This document shows, piece by piece, positions 43,772-53,189 of a stretch of 64,000 nt of DNA (its first letter is position 1; the number at the start of each line of letters is the position of its first letter). The stretch spans positions 1,240,001 through 1,304,000 of the forward strand of contig NZ_CP145335.1 of NCBI RefSeq assembly GCF_049568105.1. The letters are read 5' to 3'. Under the pieces are notes generated by a model. It did not search any database and was not told the origin of the DNA. It was given only the letters and a program-made list of their open reading frames with translations. A program made the position numbers and the translations under genes. This DNA is from Salinisphaera sp049568105. GTDB lineage: Bacteria > Pseudomonadota > Gammaproteobacteria > Nevskiales > Salinisphaeraceae.

Positions 43772-45112
43772 TCATCGCCCGAAATATTCCCGCGTGAGAC
43801 GGAAAATGACCGGGCTCAGCAACAGCAGGGCGATCAGATTCGGTACCGCCATGAGTGCATTCATCACGTCTGCGATCAGCCAAATCAGATCCAAGGGGAA
43901 GACGGCCCCCACGAATACTGCGATCACCCAGGCCAGGCGATAGGGTTGAATTACCCGCGAGCCGAGCAGGTACTCGGCCGTGCGTTCGCCGTAGTAGCTC
44001 CAGGCGAGCATGGTAGAAAAAGCAAATACCACCAGGCCGAAGCTCACGATCAGTCCGCCCGGGCCCGGCATGCCGGTCGTAAAGGCATCGGCCGATAGCG
44101 CAGCACCGGTGGCGTCCGACGACCAGACCCCGGTAGACACGATCACGAGCGCGGTCATCGTGCAGACGATGATGGTGTCGATGAAGGTGCCGAGCATAGC
44201 CACTACACCCTGGCGCACCGGGCTGTCGGTACGCGCGGCCGCATGCGCGATCGGCGCGCTACCCAGACCGGCCTCGTTCGAGAAGATCCCGCGTGCGACG
44301 CCGAAACGAATCGCCATCAGCACACCGGCCCCAGCAAAGCCGCCGGCCGCGGCCGTGCCGGTGAAGGCATCGGAGACGATCGTCGCGAAGGCGCCGGGCA
44401 CGGCTTCGGCGTTGAGCACCAGCACCGCCAGGGCGCCGACGACGTAGATGATGGCCATGAACGGTACGAGTTTTTCGGTTACCCGGGCCAGGCGCTGAAC
44501 GCCACCAAGGATCACCGCGCCCACGCCGATGGCCAGGACCAGACCCGTGAGCCAGCTCGGGATCGACCAGCGGCTTTCGGCCAAGACCTGCGAAACCGAG
44601 TTCGACTGAACCGTATTGCCGATGCCGAAGGCGGCAATGGTCGCGAACAGGGCAAACAGAAACGCCAGCCACTTCCAGTTTGCCCCGAGGCCGTTACGGA
44701 TGTAGTACATCGGGCCGCCGACATGCCCGCCCAAAGCATTGGTCTGGCGATAGTTGACCGCGAGCACGGCTTCCCCGTACTTGGTCGCCATGCCGACCAG
44801 GGCGGTGACCCACATCCAGAACACCGCGCCGGGTCCGCCCAGATGGATCGCTGTGGCCACGCCGGCAATATTGCCTGTACCCACCGTCGCCGACAGCGCC
44901 GTGGCCAGTGCCTGGAACGGGGTAATGTCGCCGGGATGGGTGGTCGCCCGCCGGCCGGCGAACAGCATGCGGAAACCGTAAATCAGCTTGCGTTGCGGTA
45001 TGCCGCGCAGTCCGGCGGTCAGATAGACGCCGGTGCCCAGCAGCAGGATGAGCATGACCGGACCCCATACCCAGCCGGATAACGTGGATAGCGCGTTCGA
45101 GAGACTTTCCAT
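43772..45112 (-). CDS. Alanine/glycine:cation symporter (AGCS family)
   Basis: A 446-residue integral membrane protein of the AGCS family, which takes up alanine or glycine with sodium or protons. Family signatures include GIPQRKLIYGFRMLF, the TVGTGNIAGVATAI loop and the long signature around ARGIFSNEAGLGSAPIAHAAA. The ATG at 45112 follows AGGGGG by seven bases; a TTG two codons upstream is not needed. It is the last of three sodium-coupled amino-acid symporters in a row. Confidence 0.94.
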   Translation of the reverse strand: MESLSNALSTLSGWVWGPVMLILLLGTGVYLTAGLRGIPQRKLIYGFRMLFAGRRATTHPGDITPFQALATALSATVGTGNIAGVATAIHLGGPGAVFWMWVTALVGMATKYGEAVLAVNYRQTNALGGHVGGPMYYIRNGLGANWKWLAFLFALFATIAAFGIGNTVQSNSVSQVLAESRWSIPSWLTGLVLAIGVGAVILGGVQRLARVTEKLVPFMAIIYVVGALAVLVLNAEAVPGAFATIVSDAFTGTAAAGGFAGAGVLMAIRFGVARGIFSNEAGLGSAPIAHAAARTDSPVRQGVVAMLGTFIDTIIVCTMTALVIVSTGVWSSDATGAALSADAFTTGMPGPGGLIVSFGLVVFAFSTMLAWSYYGERTAEYLLGSRVIQPYRLAWVIAVFVGAVFPLDLIWLIADVMNALMAVPNLIALLLLSPVIFRLTREYFGR

Positions 45113-45160
45113 GAACAACCCCCTTAGTGGTGCGCCTGGCGCGATCGCGTCCGACGCCGA

Positions 45161-46519
45161 TTACCCAATAATGCCCTGAATCAGGATCCAGCCGATACCG
45201 ATAGGCACGACATAGCGCAGCACGAACAGCCAAAGACGCGCCCAACGCGGCGCAGGGCAGTCGTCGTCGCGTAGTGCCTCGATCGCTCGCGGACCCACGA
45301 CCCAGCCCAGGCACAGGGCCGTCAAAAGACCGCCCAGTGGAAGCGCGATCGACGTGGCTAGGTAGTCCAGCAGGTTGAAAAAGCTCTTGCCAAACAGTTG
45401 GGCTTCGGACCATAGCCCGAACGACAACGACGACGGAATGGCCAGCACAAAACAAACGATCGCAGCCGCCCCGGTCGCGCGGCGCCGCGTCAGCCGGGTT
45501 TCATCGACCAGATAACAGACCACGGCCTCGAGCAACGACACTGAAGAGGTCAGGGCGGCCACGGCCAGCAATAGAAAAAAGCCAAAGCCGAATACGGGGC
45601 CTGCCGGCATGGCTGCGAACACGGCCGGCAACACCATGAACGTGGTGCCGGCACCGCCATCCCCCGGAGTCATACCGGCGGCGAACATGGCCGGGATAAC
45701 CATCAGCCCCGCCAGCAGCGCGATCAACGTATCGAGCCCGACCACGGCCAGCGCGTCGGCCGGTAGGTTCTGATCGCGCGACATATACGAGCCGTAGGTG
45801 ATCATTGCTCCCATGCCCAGCGATAGCGAGAAAAAAGCCTGGCCGATGGCCGCCGTCACAGTTGCGCCGGTCACTCGCGATAAATCCGGCACCAAAAAGA
45901 ACTCGATGCCCTCGGCTGCCCCCGGCAGGGTGAGCGCGCGAATCGCGAGCGCGATCAACAGTAGAAACAGGGCAGGCATGAGAATCTTCGAGGCGCGTTC
46001 GATGCCATGGCCGATGCCGCCCAGCACCACTGCTGCCGTCGCGATCATAAACAGCGCGGCATAGCCGATCGGTTGCCAAGTATTACCGACCAAGCCGTTG
46101 AACACCGCCTCCAGATGGTCGCCGTCGGTGCTGGCGACCTGCCCGCCGACCTCGAAGACCATATAGGCGATCGTCCAGCCGGCGACCACGATATAAAACG
46201 ACAGAATGACGAACGCGGTCGTGATCGCCAAGGCACCGACCAGCGGCCAGGCGCGGCCGGCAATCTGGCGAAAGGCCGCTACCGGCGTGCGCTGGGCCAT
46301 GCGCCCGATCACCAGTTCGGCAATTACCAGCGACAGGCCGAAGATCACCACGCAGGCCAGATACAGCAGCAAAAACGCGCCACCGCCGTTGCCGCCTGCC
46401 ATGTACGGGAATTTCCAGATGTTGCCAAGACCGACGGCCGAGCCGGCAGCGGCCATGATGAACCCTGCGCGACTTCCCCAGCTTTCGCGATCGCGGCGAC
46501 GGGCAGTGTATTCGGACAA
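45161..46519 (-). CDS. Neurotransmitter:sodium symporter family transporter (copy 1)
   Basis: A 452-residue LeuT-fold transporter of the SNF/NSS family, expected to take up amino acids with sodium. Seen motifs are GSAVGLGNIWKFPYMAGGNGG in span 1 (sodium/substrate site), a span-6 GQAFFSLSLGMGAMITYGSYM and about 12 spans. It starts at a rare TTG (46519), supported by GAGGAG about 9 nt upstream. It is a paralogue of the next gene upstream and lies 48 nt before the AGCS gene. Confidence 0.93.
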   Translation of the reverse strand: MSEYTARRRDRESWGSRAGFIMAAAGSAVGLGNIWKFPYMAGGNGGGAFLLLYLACVVIFGLSLVIAELVIGRMAQRTPVAAFRQIAGRAWPLVGALAITTAFVILSFYIVVAGWTIAYMVFEVGGQVASTDGDHLEAVFNGLVGNTWQPIGYAALFMIATAAVVLGGIGHGIERASKILMPALFLLLIALAIRALTLPGAAEGIEFFLVPDLSRVTGATVTAAIGQAFFSLSLGMGAMITYGSYMSRDQNLPADALAVVGLDTLIALLAGLMVIPAMFAAGMTPGDGGAGTTFMVLPAVFAAMPAGPVFGFGFFLLLAVAALTSSVSLLEAVVCYLVDETRLTRRRATGAAAIVCFVLAIPSSLSFGLWSEAQLFGKSFFNLLDYLATSIALPLGGLLTALCLGWVVGPRAIEALRDDDCPAPRWARLWLFVLRYVVPIGIGWILIQGIIG

Positions 46520-46616
46520 AGTCGTGTCTCCTCGGCAGTGGCGCCAACGTACAAAGCTTAAAATAGGGCGGCCCGGGCCTCGACGAGCGCGCGATCCGCG
46601 CGTGTTAGGTCATGGC

Positions 46617-47963
46617 TCAGCCGGGTATCAGGCCTTGGATCAGGATCCAGGCAATAGCGAACGGTGCGATAAACCGGATGAAAAACAGCCAGACCGGCGC
46701 CCAGGCGGCGACGGGCTGCCCCCGACTGGCGAGCTCGTCCAGGGCTGGGCGACCGACCACCCAGCCAAGACAGATCGCGGTCAACAAGCTGCCGATGGGC
46801 AAGCTCAGATGGCTGGCGAAGAAATCCATCAGGCCGAACAGGGTGAGCCCGGCAAAGGTCACTTCGTGCCAGACACCGAACGACAGCGAGACCGGTACGG
46901 CCAAGGCGAAACAGACCAGGCTACCGAGCGCCGAGGCGGTGGTGCGTTTTAGGCCGCGTTCGTCGACCAGATAGCTGACCACGGGCTCAAGCAGCGATAC
47001 CGACGACGTCAGCGCGGCCAGCGTCAGCAGTAAAAAGAAGCCGATGCTAAACAGCCGTCCGGCCGGCATCGCAGCAAACACGGCCGGCAGGACTTTGAAC
47101 GTGGTCCCCGGCCCACCTTCGGCCGGCGTCATGCCAGCTGCCATCATCGCCGGCAACACCATCAGTCCGGCCAGGACCGCGACCACGGTATCGAGCAACA
47201 CCACGGCCAGCGCATCGCGGCCAAGATTCTGGCGCGGCGACATATAAGAACCGTAGGTGATCAGCCCGCCGAGACCGAGCGATAGCGAAAAGAACGCCTG
47301 GCCCAGCGCGGCCGAAACGGTGCCGATATCGACCGAAGACCAGTCGGGGCGCAGAAAAAACGCCAGCCCCTCACCAGCGCCCGGCAGCGTTACTGCGCGC
47401 AGCACCAGCAGGACGAGAATGCCGAATAGCAACGGCATGAACAGTTTCGACATCCGCTCGATGCCGCCGGCGATACCACGGGCGACCACCACCGCGGTGG
47501 CCAGCATGAACGCCGCGGCATAAAGCAACGGAGCAACGGGCGCCCCGGTCAGACGGCGGAACAGCGCGTTGAGGGCATCGGCATCGGTCGCGCTCAACGC
47601 ACCGTCAAGGGCATACACCAGATAGGCGATCGCCCAGCCAGCAACCACGATATAAAACGACAGAATCACCACCGCGGTGACCACGCCCAGGCCACCCGCG
47701 GCAGGCCAGGCGCTGCCGGCAAGACGTTTGAATGCGCCGACCGGATTACGCCGGCTCATCCGGCCCATGACCAGCTCGGCCATCACCAGCGCCAAGCCGA
47801 AACCGAATACACAAACCAGGTAGATCGCCAGAAATGCACCGCCACCGTGGGCGCCGGTCACATAGGGAAACTTCCAGATATTGCCGAGCCCGACGGCCGA
47901 ACCGGCAGCAGCCATGATAAAACCGAATCGGGAAGCCCAGCCGCCGCGACGCGCGTCATCCAT
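46617..47963 (-). CDS. Neurotransmitter:sodium symporter family transporter (copy 2)
   Basis: A 448-residue SNF/NSS symporter with the same landmarks as its downstream neighbour: GSAVGLGNIWKFPYVTGAHGG, GQAFFSLSLGLGGLITYGSYMS and the AALTSSVSLLEPVVSYLVDE region. The two are clear tandem paralogues differing most at the substrate-facing VTGAHGG versus MAGGNGG segment and the ends. The substrate is probably an amino acid but not predictable further. Confidence 0.93.
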   Translation of the reverse strand: MDDARRGGWASRFGFIMAAAGSAVGLGNIWKFPYVTGAHGGGAFLAIYLVCVFGFGLALVMAELVMGRMSRRNPVGAFKRLAGSAWPAAGGLGVVTAVVILSFYIVVAGWAIAYLVYALDGALSATDADALNALFRRLTGAPVAPLLYAAAFMLATAVVVARGIAGGIERMSKLFMPLLFGILVLLVLRAVTLPGAGEGLAFFLRPDWSSVDIGTVSAALGQAFFSLSLGLGGLITYGSYMSPRQNLGRDALAVVLLDTVVAVLAGLMVLPAMMAAGMTPAEGGPGTTFKVLPAVFAAMPAGRLFSIGFFLLLTLAALTSSVSLLEPVVSYLVDERGLKRTTASALGSLVCFALAVPVSLSFGVWHEVTFAGLTLFGLMDFFASHLSLPIGSLLTAICLGWVVGRPALDELASRGQPVAAWAPVWLFFIRFIAPFAIAWILIQGLIPG

Positions 47964-48055
47964 GGCGGCTATCCGCTCTAATGCAGCAGGTGGAATAGGG
48001 CATCAACAGCGCGGTTTTCGGAGCATGGCGCGCGCAGGCTAAACGCAAAGCGCGC

Positions 48056-48086
48056 GCCCGGCCAGCCTTTGGATGTCCGGCCGGGC
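48056..48086 (-). terminator. Hairpin downstream of the thiolase gene
   Basis: GCCCGGCC and GGCCGGGC pair over 8 bp around a 15-nt loop, 15 nt after the thiolase stop on the minus strand. No T run is seen, so it may be a weak or assisted terminator before the symporter genes. Confidence 0.4.
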
Positions 48087-48101
48087 ACGCAACCGGGGTC
48101 G

Positions 48102-49391
48102 TTATTCCGGTTTTTCCAGAATCGCCGTGACCCCTTGCCCGCCGGCGGCACAGATCGAAATCAGACCGCGGCCACCGCCGTTGTCGTGCAGGATCTTGGC
48201 CAGAGTTGCGACGATGCGTCCGCCTGTAGCCGCGAACGGATGGCCGAGACCGATCGATGAGCCCTTCACATTCAGCTTGGACATATCGATTGCCCCGAGG
48301 GCGTCTTCGCGGCCCAGCCGTTCGCGGCAGTATTTCTTCGATTCCCAGGCTTTGAGCGTACACAGCACTTGGGCTGCAAACGCCTCGTGGATTTCATAGA
48401 AATCGAAGTCCTGGAGGGAAAGACCGGCGGCATCCAGCATGTCGGGCACGGCATAAGTTGGTGCCATCAGCAGCCCCTCGCCGCCATCGACGTAATCGAC
48501 CGCCGCCGTGCGCGAATAGGGCGTGAAATAAGCCAGGATCGGCAGACCGCGTTCACGGGCCCAGTCTTCGCTGGCCAACAGCACCGAGGAGGCCCCATCG
48601 GTCAACGGCGTGGAATTGCCGGCGGTCAGGGTGCCGTTTTCCTTATCGAAGGCAGGCTTGAGCTTAGCGAGTTTTTCCAGGCTCGTATCCGGGCGCAGAT
48701 TGTTATCGCGTTCGACGCCCAGATAGGGCAGCACCAGATCGTCGTAGAAACCGTCGATATACGCCTGAGCGGCATTCTTATGGCTGGTCAGGGCCAGTTC
48801 GTCCTGGGCCCGGCGCGAAATACGCCATTCCTTGGCCATCAGTTCGCAGTGTTCGCCCATCGACATGCCGGTCCGAGGCTCGCTCACACCGGGAAAGTTC
48901 GGCACGAGATGGCGCGGCCGTATGCGCGCGGCGAGTTGCATGCGTTCGCCGGCCGATTGGGCGCGATTCATGTCCAGCAGAATATTGCGCAGCTCTTCGT
49001 TGATCGCGATCGGCGCATCCGAGGTCGTATCGGTGCCACCGGCGATGCCGGAATCGATCTGGCCAGTGGCGATCTTATTGGCGATCAGGATTGCTGCCTC
49101 CAGGCCAGTGCCGCAGGCCTGCTGAACATCGAAAGCCGGCGTATGGGCATCCAGATCGGTGCCGAGCACGGCCTCGCGGGTCAGGTTGAAATCGCGGGCA
49201 TGCTTGAGCACCGCACCCGCGGCGACCTCTCCCAGGCGCTCACCGGCTAGGCGGTATTTTTCGGATAGCGCTTTGAATGTCGCGGTCAGCAGATCCTGGT
49301 TCGACTGGTGCGAATAGGCCGTATTGGAACGACAGAATGGAACCCGGGCGCCGCCAACGATGGCGACCCGGCGTATTTCGGATTGGGCCAT
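48102..49391 (-). CDS. Acetyl-CoA C-acyltransferase (thiolase, FadI-like)
   Basis: A 429-residue thiolase with all catalytic residues: nucleophile Cys93 in QQACGTGLEA, HEAF, GHPFAATGGR and the C-terminal CAAGGQG cysteine. Length and sequence suit the FadI/acetyl-CoA acetyltransferase group used in fatty-acid beta-oxidation. The ATG at 49391 follows GGAGG and is preferred to a longer frame. No partner hydratase/dehydrogenase gene is adjacent, so the exact chain-length role is open. It is divergent from groES. Confidence 0.91.
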   Translation of the reverse strand: MAQSEIRRVAIVGGARVPFCRSNTAYSHQSNQDLLTATFKALSEKYRLAGERLGEVAAGAVLKHARDFNLTREAVLGTDLDAHTPAFDVQQACGTGLEAAILIANKIATGQIDSGIAGGTDTTSDAPIAINEELRNILLDMNRAQSAGERMQLAARIRPRHLVPNFPGVSEPRTGMSMGEHCELMAKEWRISRRAQDELALTSHKNAAQAYIDGFYDDLVLPYLGVERDNNLRPDTSLEKLAKLKPAFDKENGTLTAGNSTPLTDGASSVLLASEDWARERGLPILAYFTPYSRTAAVDYVDGGEGLLMAPTYAVPDMLDAAGLSLQDFDFYEIHEAFAAQVLCTLKAWESKKYCRERLGREDALGAIDMSKLNVKGSSIGLGHPFAATGGRIVATLAKILHDNGGGRGLISICAAGGQGVTAILEKPE

Positions 49392-49532
49392 GGAACCTCC
49401 CGTACTCGCCGAGACCGGCCCGGCATCGCGTGGTGTATGGGCGAAAGATAATGCCTGCAGGGTTTTCCAACAAGGCATCGTTTCACTTGCTGTTAAACAT
49501 TCCGCGAACCGCTAAAAATTTGCGGTACGACT

Positions 49533-49560
49533 CTTGAAAGGTGGGCGTAAGGCCGCATCA
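49533..49560 (+). promoter_or_regulatory. Sigma32-like heat-shock promoter of groESL
   Basis: CTTGAAA (49533-49539) and CCGCATCA (49553-49560), separated by 13 bp, match the sigma32 consensus CTTGAAA-N(11-16)-CCCCATNT closely. They lie about 100 bp upstream of the groES ATG. No CIRCE (HrcA) repeat is visible. Confidence 0.75.
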
Positions 49561-49596
49561 ATGGCGGTGATCGAGATTGCTAATCAGTGATCTCTC

Positions 49597-49624
49597 CGGT
49601 GGCCTTGGGCCACCGAGGTTTTTT
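49597..49624 (+). terminator. Terminator-like hairpin in the groES leader
   Basis: CGGTGGCC-TTG-GGCCACCG forms a perfect 8-bp hairpin followed by AGG and six T residues. It lies downstream of the heat-shock promoter and 37 nt before the groES ATG, with no plus-strand gene upstream that it could terminate. It may act as an attenuator or control leader structure. Confidence 0.75.
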
Positions 49625-49661
49625 AATCAACAACCTTCACAGTTTCGAGGAGAAGGGTGGC

Positions 49662-49949
49662 ATGAATATCCGTCCTCTACATGACCGCATCGTAATCAAG
49701 CGGATCGAAGAAGAGCAGAAGACGGCTGGGGGTATCGTCATTCCCGATACGGCAGCCGAAAAGCCGCAGCGGGGCGAAGTAGTTGCCGTGGGTAACGGCA
49801 AGCCGCTCGACAATGGCGACGTCCGCAAGCCGGAAGTCCAGGTCGGTGACAAGGTCATGTTCGGTAAGTTCTCGGGCACCGAGATCAAGGTCGACGGCGA
49901 CGAAGTCGTCGTGATGCGCGAGGATGACATTCTGGCGGTGCTGGGCTAA
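49662..49949 (+). CDS. groES: Co-chaperonin GroES
   Basis: GroES caps GroEL during protein folding. The 95-residue product starts MNIRPLHDRIVIKR and holds the mobile-loop sequence around KTAGGIVIPDTAAEKPQ. The ATG at 49662 has a strong GAGGAGAAGG ribosome site. groL follows after 61 nt in one operon. Confidence 0.98.
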   Translation: MNIRPLHDRIVIKRIEEEQKTAGGIVIPDTAAEKPQRGEVVAVGNGKPLDNGDVRKPEVQVGDKVMFGKFSGTEIKVDGDEVVVMREDDILAVLG

Positions 49950-50010
49950 GCACGCTCGAGTCAGCGCATCGATTACGTCAACCCAACGAATTAACTAAGG
50001 AAAGCGAGCA

Positions 50011-51657
50011 ATGGCTGCAAAAGAAGTACGTTTCGGCGAAGACGCGCGCCAGCGTCTGGTCCGTGGTGTCAACACGCTGGCCAACGCGGTCAAAGTCACG
50101 CTGGGTCCCAAGGGTCGCAACGTGGTTCTGGACAAGAGCTTCGGCGCCCCGACCGTGACCAAGGACGGCGTGTCGGTCGCCAAGGAAATCGAACTCGAAG
50201 ACAAGTTCGAGAATATGGGCGTCCAGATGGTCAAGGAAGTCGCTTCCAAGACTTCGGACGTAGCCGGCGACGGCACCACGACCGCCACGGTTCTGGCCCA
50301 GGCCATCGTGCGTGAAGGTGTGAAGGCCGTGTCCGCGGGCATGAACCCGATGGACCTCAAACGTGGCATCGACAAAGCCGTGGACGCGGCGGTCGAAGAA
50401 CTGGCCAAGCTCTCCAAGCCCTGCGACGACGAGAAGTCGATCGCGCAGGTCGGCTCGATCTCGGCCAACTCCGACGAAGAGATCGGCAAGATCATAGCCG
50501 ACGCCATGAACAAGGTCGGCAAAGAAGGCGTGATCACGGTCGAAGAGGGCTCCAGCCTGCATAACGAGCTGGATGTCGTCGAAGGCATGCAGTTCGATCG
50601 CGGCTACCTGTCGCCGTACTTCGTCACCGATAACCAGACGATGACGGCCGAGCTGGACAACCCCTACATTCTGCTGTTCGACAAGAAGATCTCGAACATC
50701 CGCGACATGCTTCCGCTGCTGGAAAACGTCGCCAAGCAGAACCGTCCGCTGTTGATCGTCTCCGAAGACGTCGAAGGCGAAGCGCTGGCCACGCTGGTGG
50801 TCAACAACATGCGCGGTATCGTCAAGGTCGCCGCCGTGAAGGCGCCCGGCTTCGGTGACCGCCGTAAGGCCATGCTCGAAGACATGGCGATCCTGACCGG
50901 TGGCCAGGTCATCTCCGAAGACATCGGTATGACCCTGGAAAACGCTACCCTTGAGCACCTGGGCGAAGCCAACAAGGTCCAGATCTCGAAGGAAAACACC
51001 ACCATCATCGATGGCAAGGGTTCCAACGACGATATCGAAGGCCGCATCAAGCAGATTCGTGCGCAGATCGAGGACTCTTCCTCGGACTACGACAAGGAGA
51101 AGCTGCAGGAACGCGTGGCCAAGCTCGCCGGCGGCGTGGCGCTGATCAAGGTAGGTGCTGCCACCGAAGTCGAGATGAAAGAGAAGAAGGCGCGTGTCGA
51201 AGACGCCCTGCACGCCACCCGTGCGGCCGTCGAAGAAGGCATTGTGCCCGGTGGCGGTGTGGCCCTGCTGCGTACGCTCAAGGCGATCGAAAACGTCAAG
51301 GGCGACAACGACGATCAGGAAGCCGGCATCCGGTTGCTGCGTCGTGCGGTTGAAGAGCCGCTGCGTCAGATCGTGTTCAACAGCGGCGGCGAGCCGTCGG
51401 TCGTGGTCAACGAAGTGCTGGCGCACGACGGTAACTACGGCTACAACGCAGCTACCGGCGAATACGGCGACATGGTCGAGCTGGGTATCCTGGACCCGAC
51501 CAAGGTTAGCCGTACCGCGCTGCAGAACGCGGCGTCCATCGCTAGCCTGATGCTGACCACGGAAGCCACTGTTGCCGACATCCCTGAGGATGACGACAAG
51601 GGTGGTGCCGACATGGGCGGCATGGGTGGTATGGGCGGCATGGGCGGCATGATGTAA
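50011..51657 (+). CDS. groL: Chaperonin GroEL
   Basis: GroEL is the ATP-dependent folding chamber. The 548-residue protein starts MAAKEVRFGEDARQRL, has the nucleotide motif GDGTTTATVLAQ and ends in the usual Gly-Gly-Met repeats (GGMGGMGGMM). Codon choice is visibly more uniform than in neighbours, as expected for a highly expressed gene. A strong terminator follows. Confidence 0.99.
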   Translation: MAAKEVRFGEDARQRLVRGVNTLANAVKVTLGPKGRNVVLDKSFGAPTVTKDGVSVAKEIELEDKFENMGVQMVKEVASKTSDVAGDGTTTATVLAQAIVREGVKAVSAGMNPMDLKRGIDKAVDAAVEELAKLSKPCDDEKSIAQVGSISANSDEEIGKIIADAMNKVGKEGVITVEEGSSLHNELDVVEGMQFDRGYLSPYFVTDNQTMTAELDNPYILLFDKKISNIRDMLPLLENVAKQNRPLLIVSEDVEGEALATLVVNNMRGIVKVAAVKAPGFGDRRKAMLEDMAILTGGQVISEDIGMTLENATLEHLGEANKVQISKENTTIIDGKGSNDDIEGRIKQIRAQIEDSSSDYDKEKLQERVAKLAGGVALIKVGAATEVEMKEKKARVEDALHATRAAVEEGIVPGGGVALLRTLKAIENVKGDNDDQEAGIRLLRRAVEEPLRQIVFNSGGEPSVVVNEVLAHDGNYGYNAATGEYGDMVELGILDPTKVSRTALQNAASIASLMLTTEATVADIPEDDDKGGADMGGMGGMGGMGGMM

Positions 51658-51687
51658 ACGCCCGCCGCGCTACACCTGCGCGAACAA

Positions 51688-51718
51688 AGGCCCCGCTCGT
51701 CGAGCGGGGCCTTTTTTT
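51688..51718 (+). terminator. Intrinsic terminator of groESL
   Basis: AAAGGCCCCGCTCG pairs with CGAGCGGGGCCTTT around a very short loop and is followed by a run of T residues, about 30 nt after the groL stop. Confidence 0.95.
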
Positions 51719-51900
51719 ATGCGTTATCCATGCTGTTGGATATCGCACATCGGCGGTGTCGGTGGAACTCATGTCGGCTCCAACAAGACAGTCTGTCGTT
51801 GTCGAATCGGTCACTGCTTCACCGTCGTCACCTATCGTTCAACTTGGCGCGTATAGACTCGAATCCGGATCGACCATCATGGATTGCAGTGGTGAGCCTC

Positions 51901-53148
51901 ATGTCGCAGTCGGATGCTGGCGAACGCCCTCGTATTGCCTTCTATCTACCGACGCTGGCCGGCGGCGGCGCCGAGGCTGTAGTGCTTCGGCTGGCGGCCG
52001 CGTTTGTTGATCTGGGCTTCGAGGTCGACTTGGTCGTCAATCGGGCAGAAGGGGCTTATACGAATCGTATCCCCGAGCAAGTGAACTGTGTCGTGCTCAA
52101 GCGCGGCTTTCGCTGGCGCGGGCAGTGGGCCGCCCTGCGTGCCGAGCCTGCCGATATCGATGTGCTGCTGCGGCCGGTGCTGTTGACGCGCAAGCCGATC
52201 CAGACCCTGCGCTATCTGCCGGGACTGATTCGCTATCTGCGCCAGCGGCGGCCGGCTGTGCTGATTGCAGCCATGTTTCAGGCCAACCTGCTGGCGCTAT
52301 GGGCGCGTCGTCGGGCAGTACCATCGATGTCGGTGGTGGTCTGCGAACACAATACGTTGACCCGTCGGGTTGCCCTGGGCGCTGGCCAGCGCCGTGAAGC
52401 CGTGCGTTGGCAGATGTTGCCGGAGGTGGTCGGGCGTGTGTATGCCCAGGCCGATGCCGTGGTGGCGGTTTCCAATGGCGTGGCCGACGACCTCGCCGAA
52501 GCAACCGGGTTACCACGTGCTGCGATCACAACCCTCTACAACCCGGCGACCGGGCCGGATATCGACCAGCGTGCCGCCGAAGATCCGGAGCACCCCTGGT
52601 TGAGCGCTAACGCCGAGACGCCCGTCATTCTAGCCATCGGCCGACTCGTAGCCCAGAAGGGTTTTCTGAACCTGATCGAGGCATTCACCCGGCTTCGCGA
52701 AGAACGACAAGCCCGTCTGATCATTCTCGGCGAGGGCGAATTGCGTACTCGCATCCTCGATCGCGCCCATGAGCTTGGTATCGCAGCCGATATCGATCTG
52801 CCGGGCTGGGTCGACAACCCCTGTGCGTATCTGGCCCGGGCGCGCCTGTATGTTCTGTCTTCCGATTTCGAAGGTCTGCCGTTGGTGCTGATCGAGGCTT
52901 TGGCCTGTGGTTGCCCGGTTGTCGCCACCGACTGCCCGCACGGGCCGCGAGAGATACTGGATAGCGGCGGCTATGGGCGCCTGGTGCCGGTAGGCGACGC
53001 CGCAGCGCTGGCCCAGGGGTTGCAAGAGGCACTTGATGCGCCGGTTGTGCCTGCCGAACTCAAGCAGCGTGCGGCCGACTTCTCGATCGCAAGCAGCGTC
53101 GCAGGCTACCATCGGCTCATCCGCGGTTTGATCGACCGCGCATGTTGA
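51901..53148 (+). CDS. Glycosyltransferase family 4 (GT-B)
   Basis: A 415-residue GT-B glycosyltransferase. The N-terminal domain opens IAFYLPTLAGGGAEAVVLRLA; the C-terminal domain has VILAIGRLVAQKGFLNLIEAF and the EGLPLVLIEALACGCPVVATD donor-binding motif. The ATG at 51901 is chosen; a GTG three codons upstream is possible. It likely builds LPS or another surface glycan, in keeping with hldD and the capsule-type gene downstream. 41 nt separate it from glnE. Confidence 0.9.
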   Translation: MSQSDAGERPRIAFYLPTLAGGGAEAVVLRLAAAFVDLGFEVDLVVNRAEGAYTNRIPEQVNCVVLKRGFRWRGQWAALRAEPADIDVLLRPVLLTRKPIQTLRYLPGLIRYLRQRRPAVLIAAMFQANLLALWARRRAVPSMSVVVCEHNTLTRRVALGAGQRREAVRWQMLPEVVGRVYAQADAVVAVSNGVADDLAEATGLPRAAITTLYNPATGPDIDQRAAEDPEHPWLSANAETPVILAIGRLVAQKGFLNLIEAFTRLREERQARLIILGEGELRTRILDRAHELGIAADIDLPGWVDNPCAYLARARLYVLSSDFEGLPLVLIEALACGCPVVATDCPHGPREILDSGGYGRLVPVGDAAALAQGLQEALDAPVVPAELKQRAADFSIASSVAGYHRLIRGLIDRAC

Positions 53149-53189
53149 TTTTCGAAGTCGGCTGACTTCGCCTGTCGATCGGGGCTGAT

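Noticed and set aside
49978..51426. A 482-codon minus-strand frame opposite groL
   Set aside because: It is antisense to groL with no ribosome site. Repetitive His/Asp/Gly composition is the mirror of groL codons.
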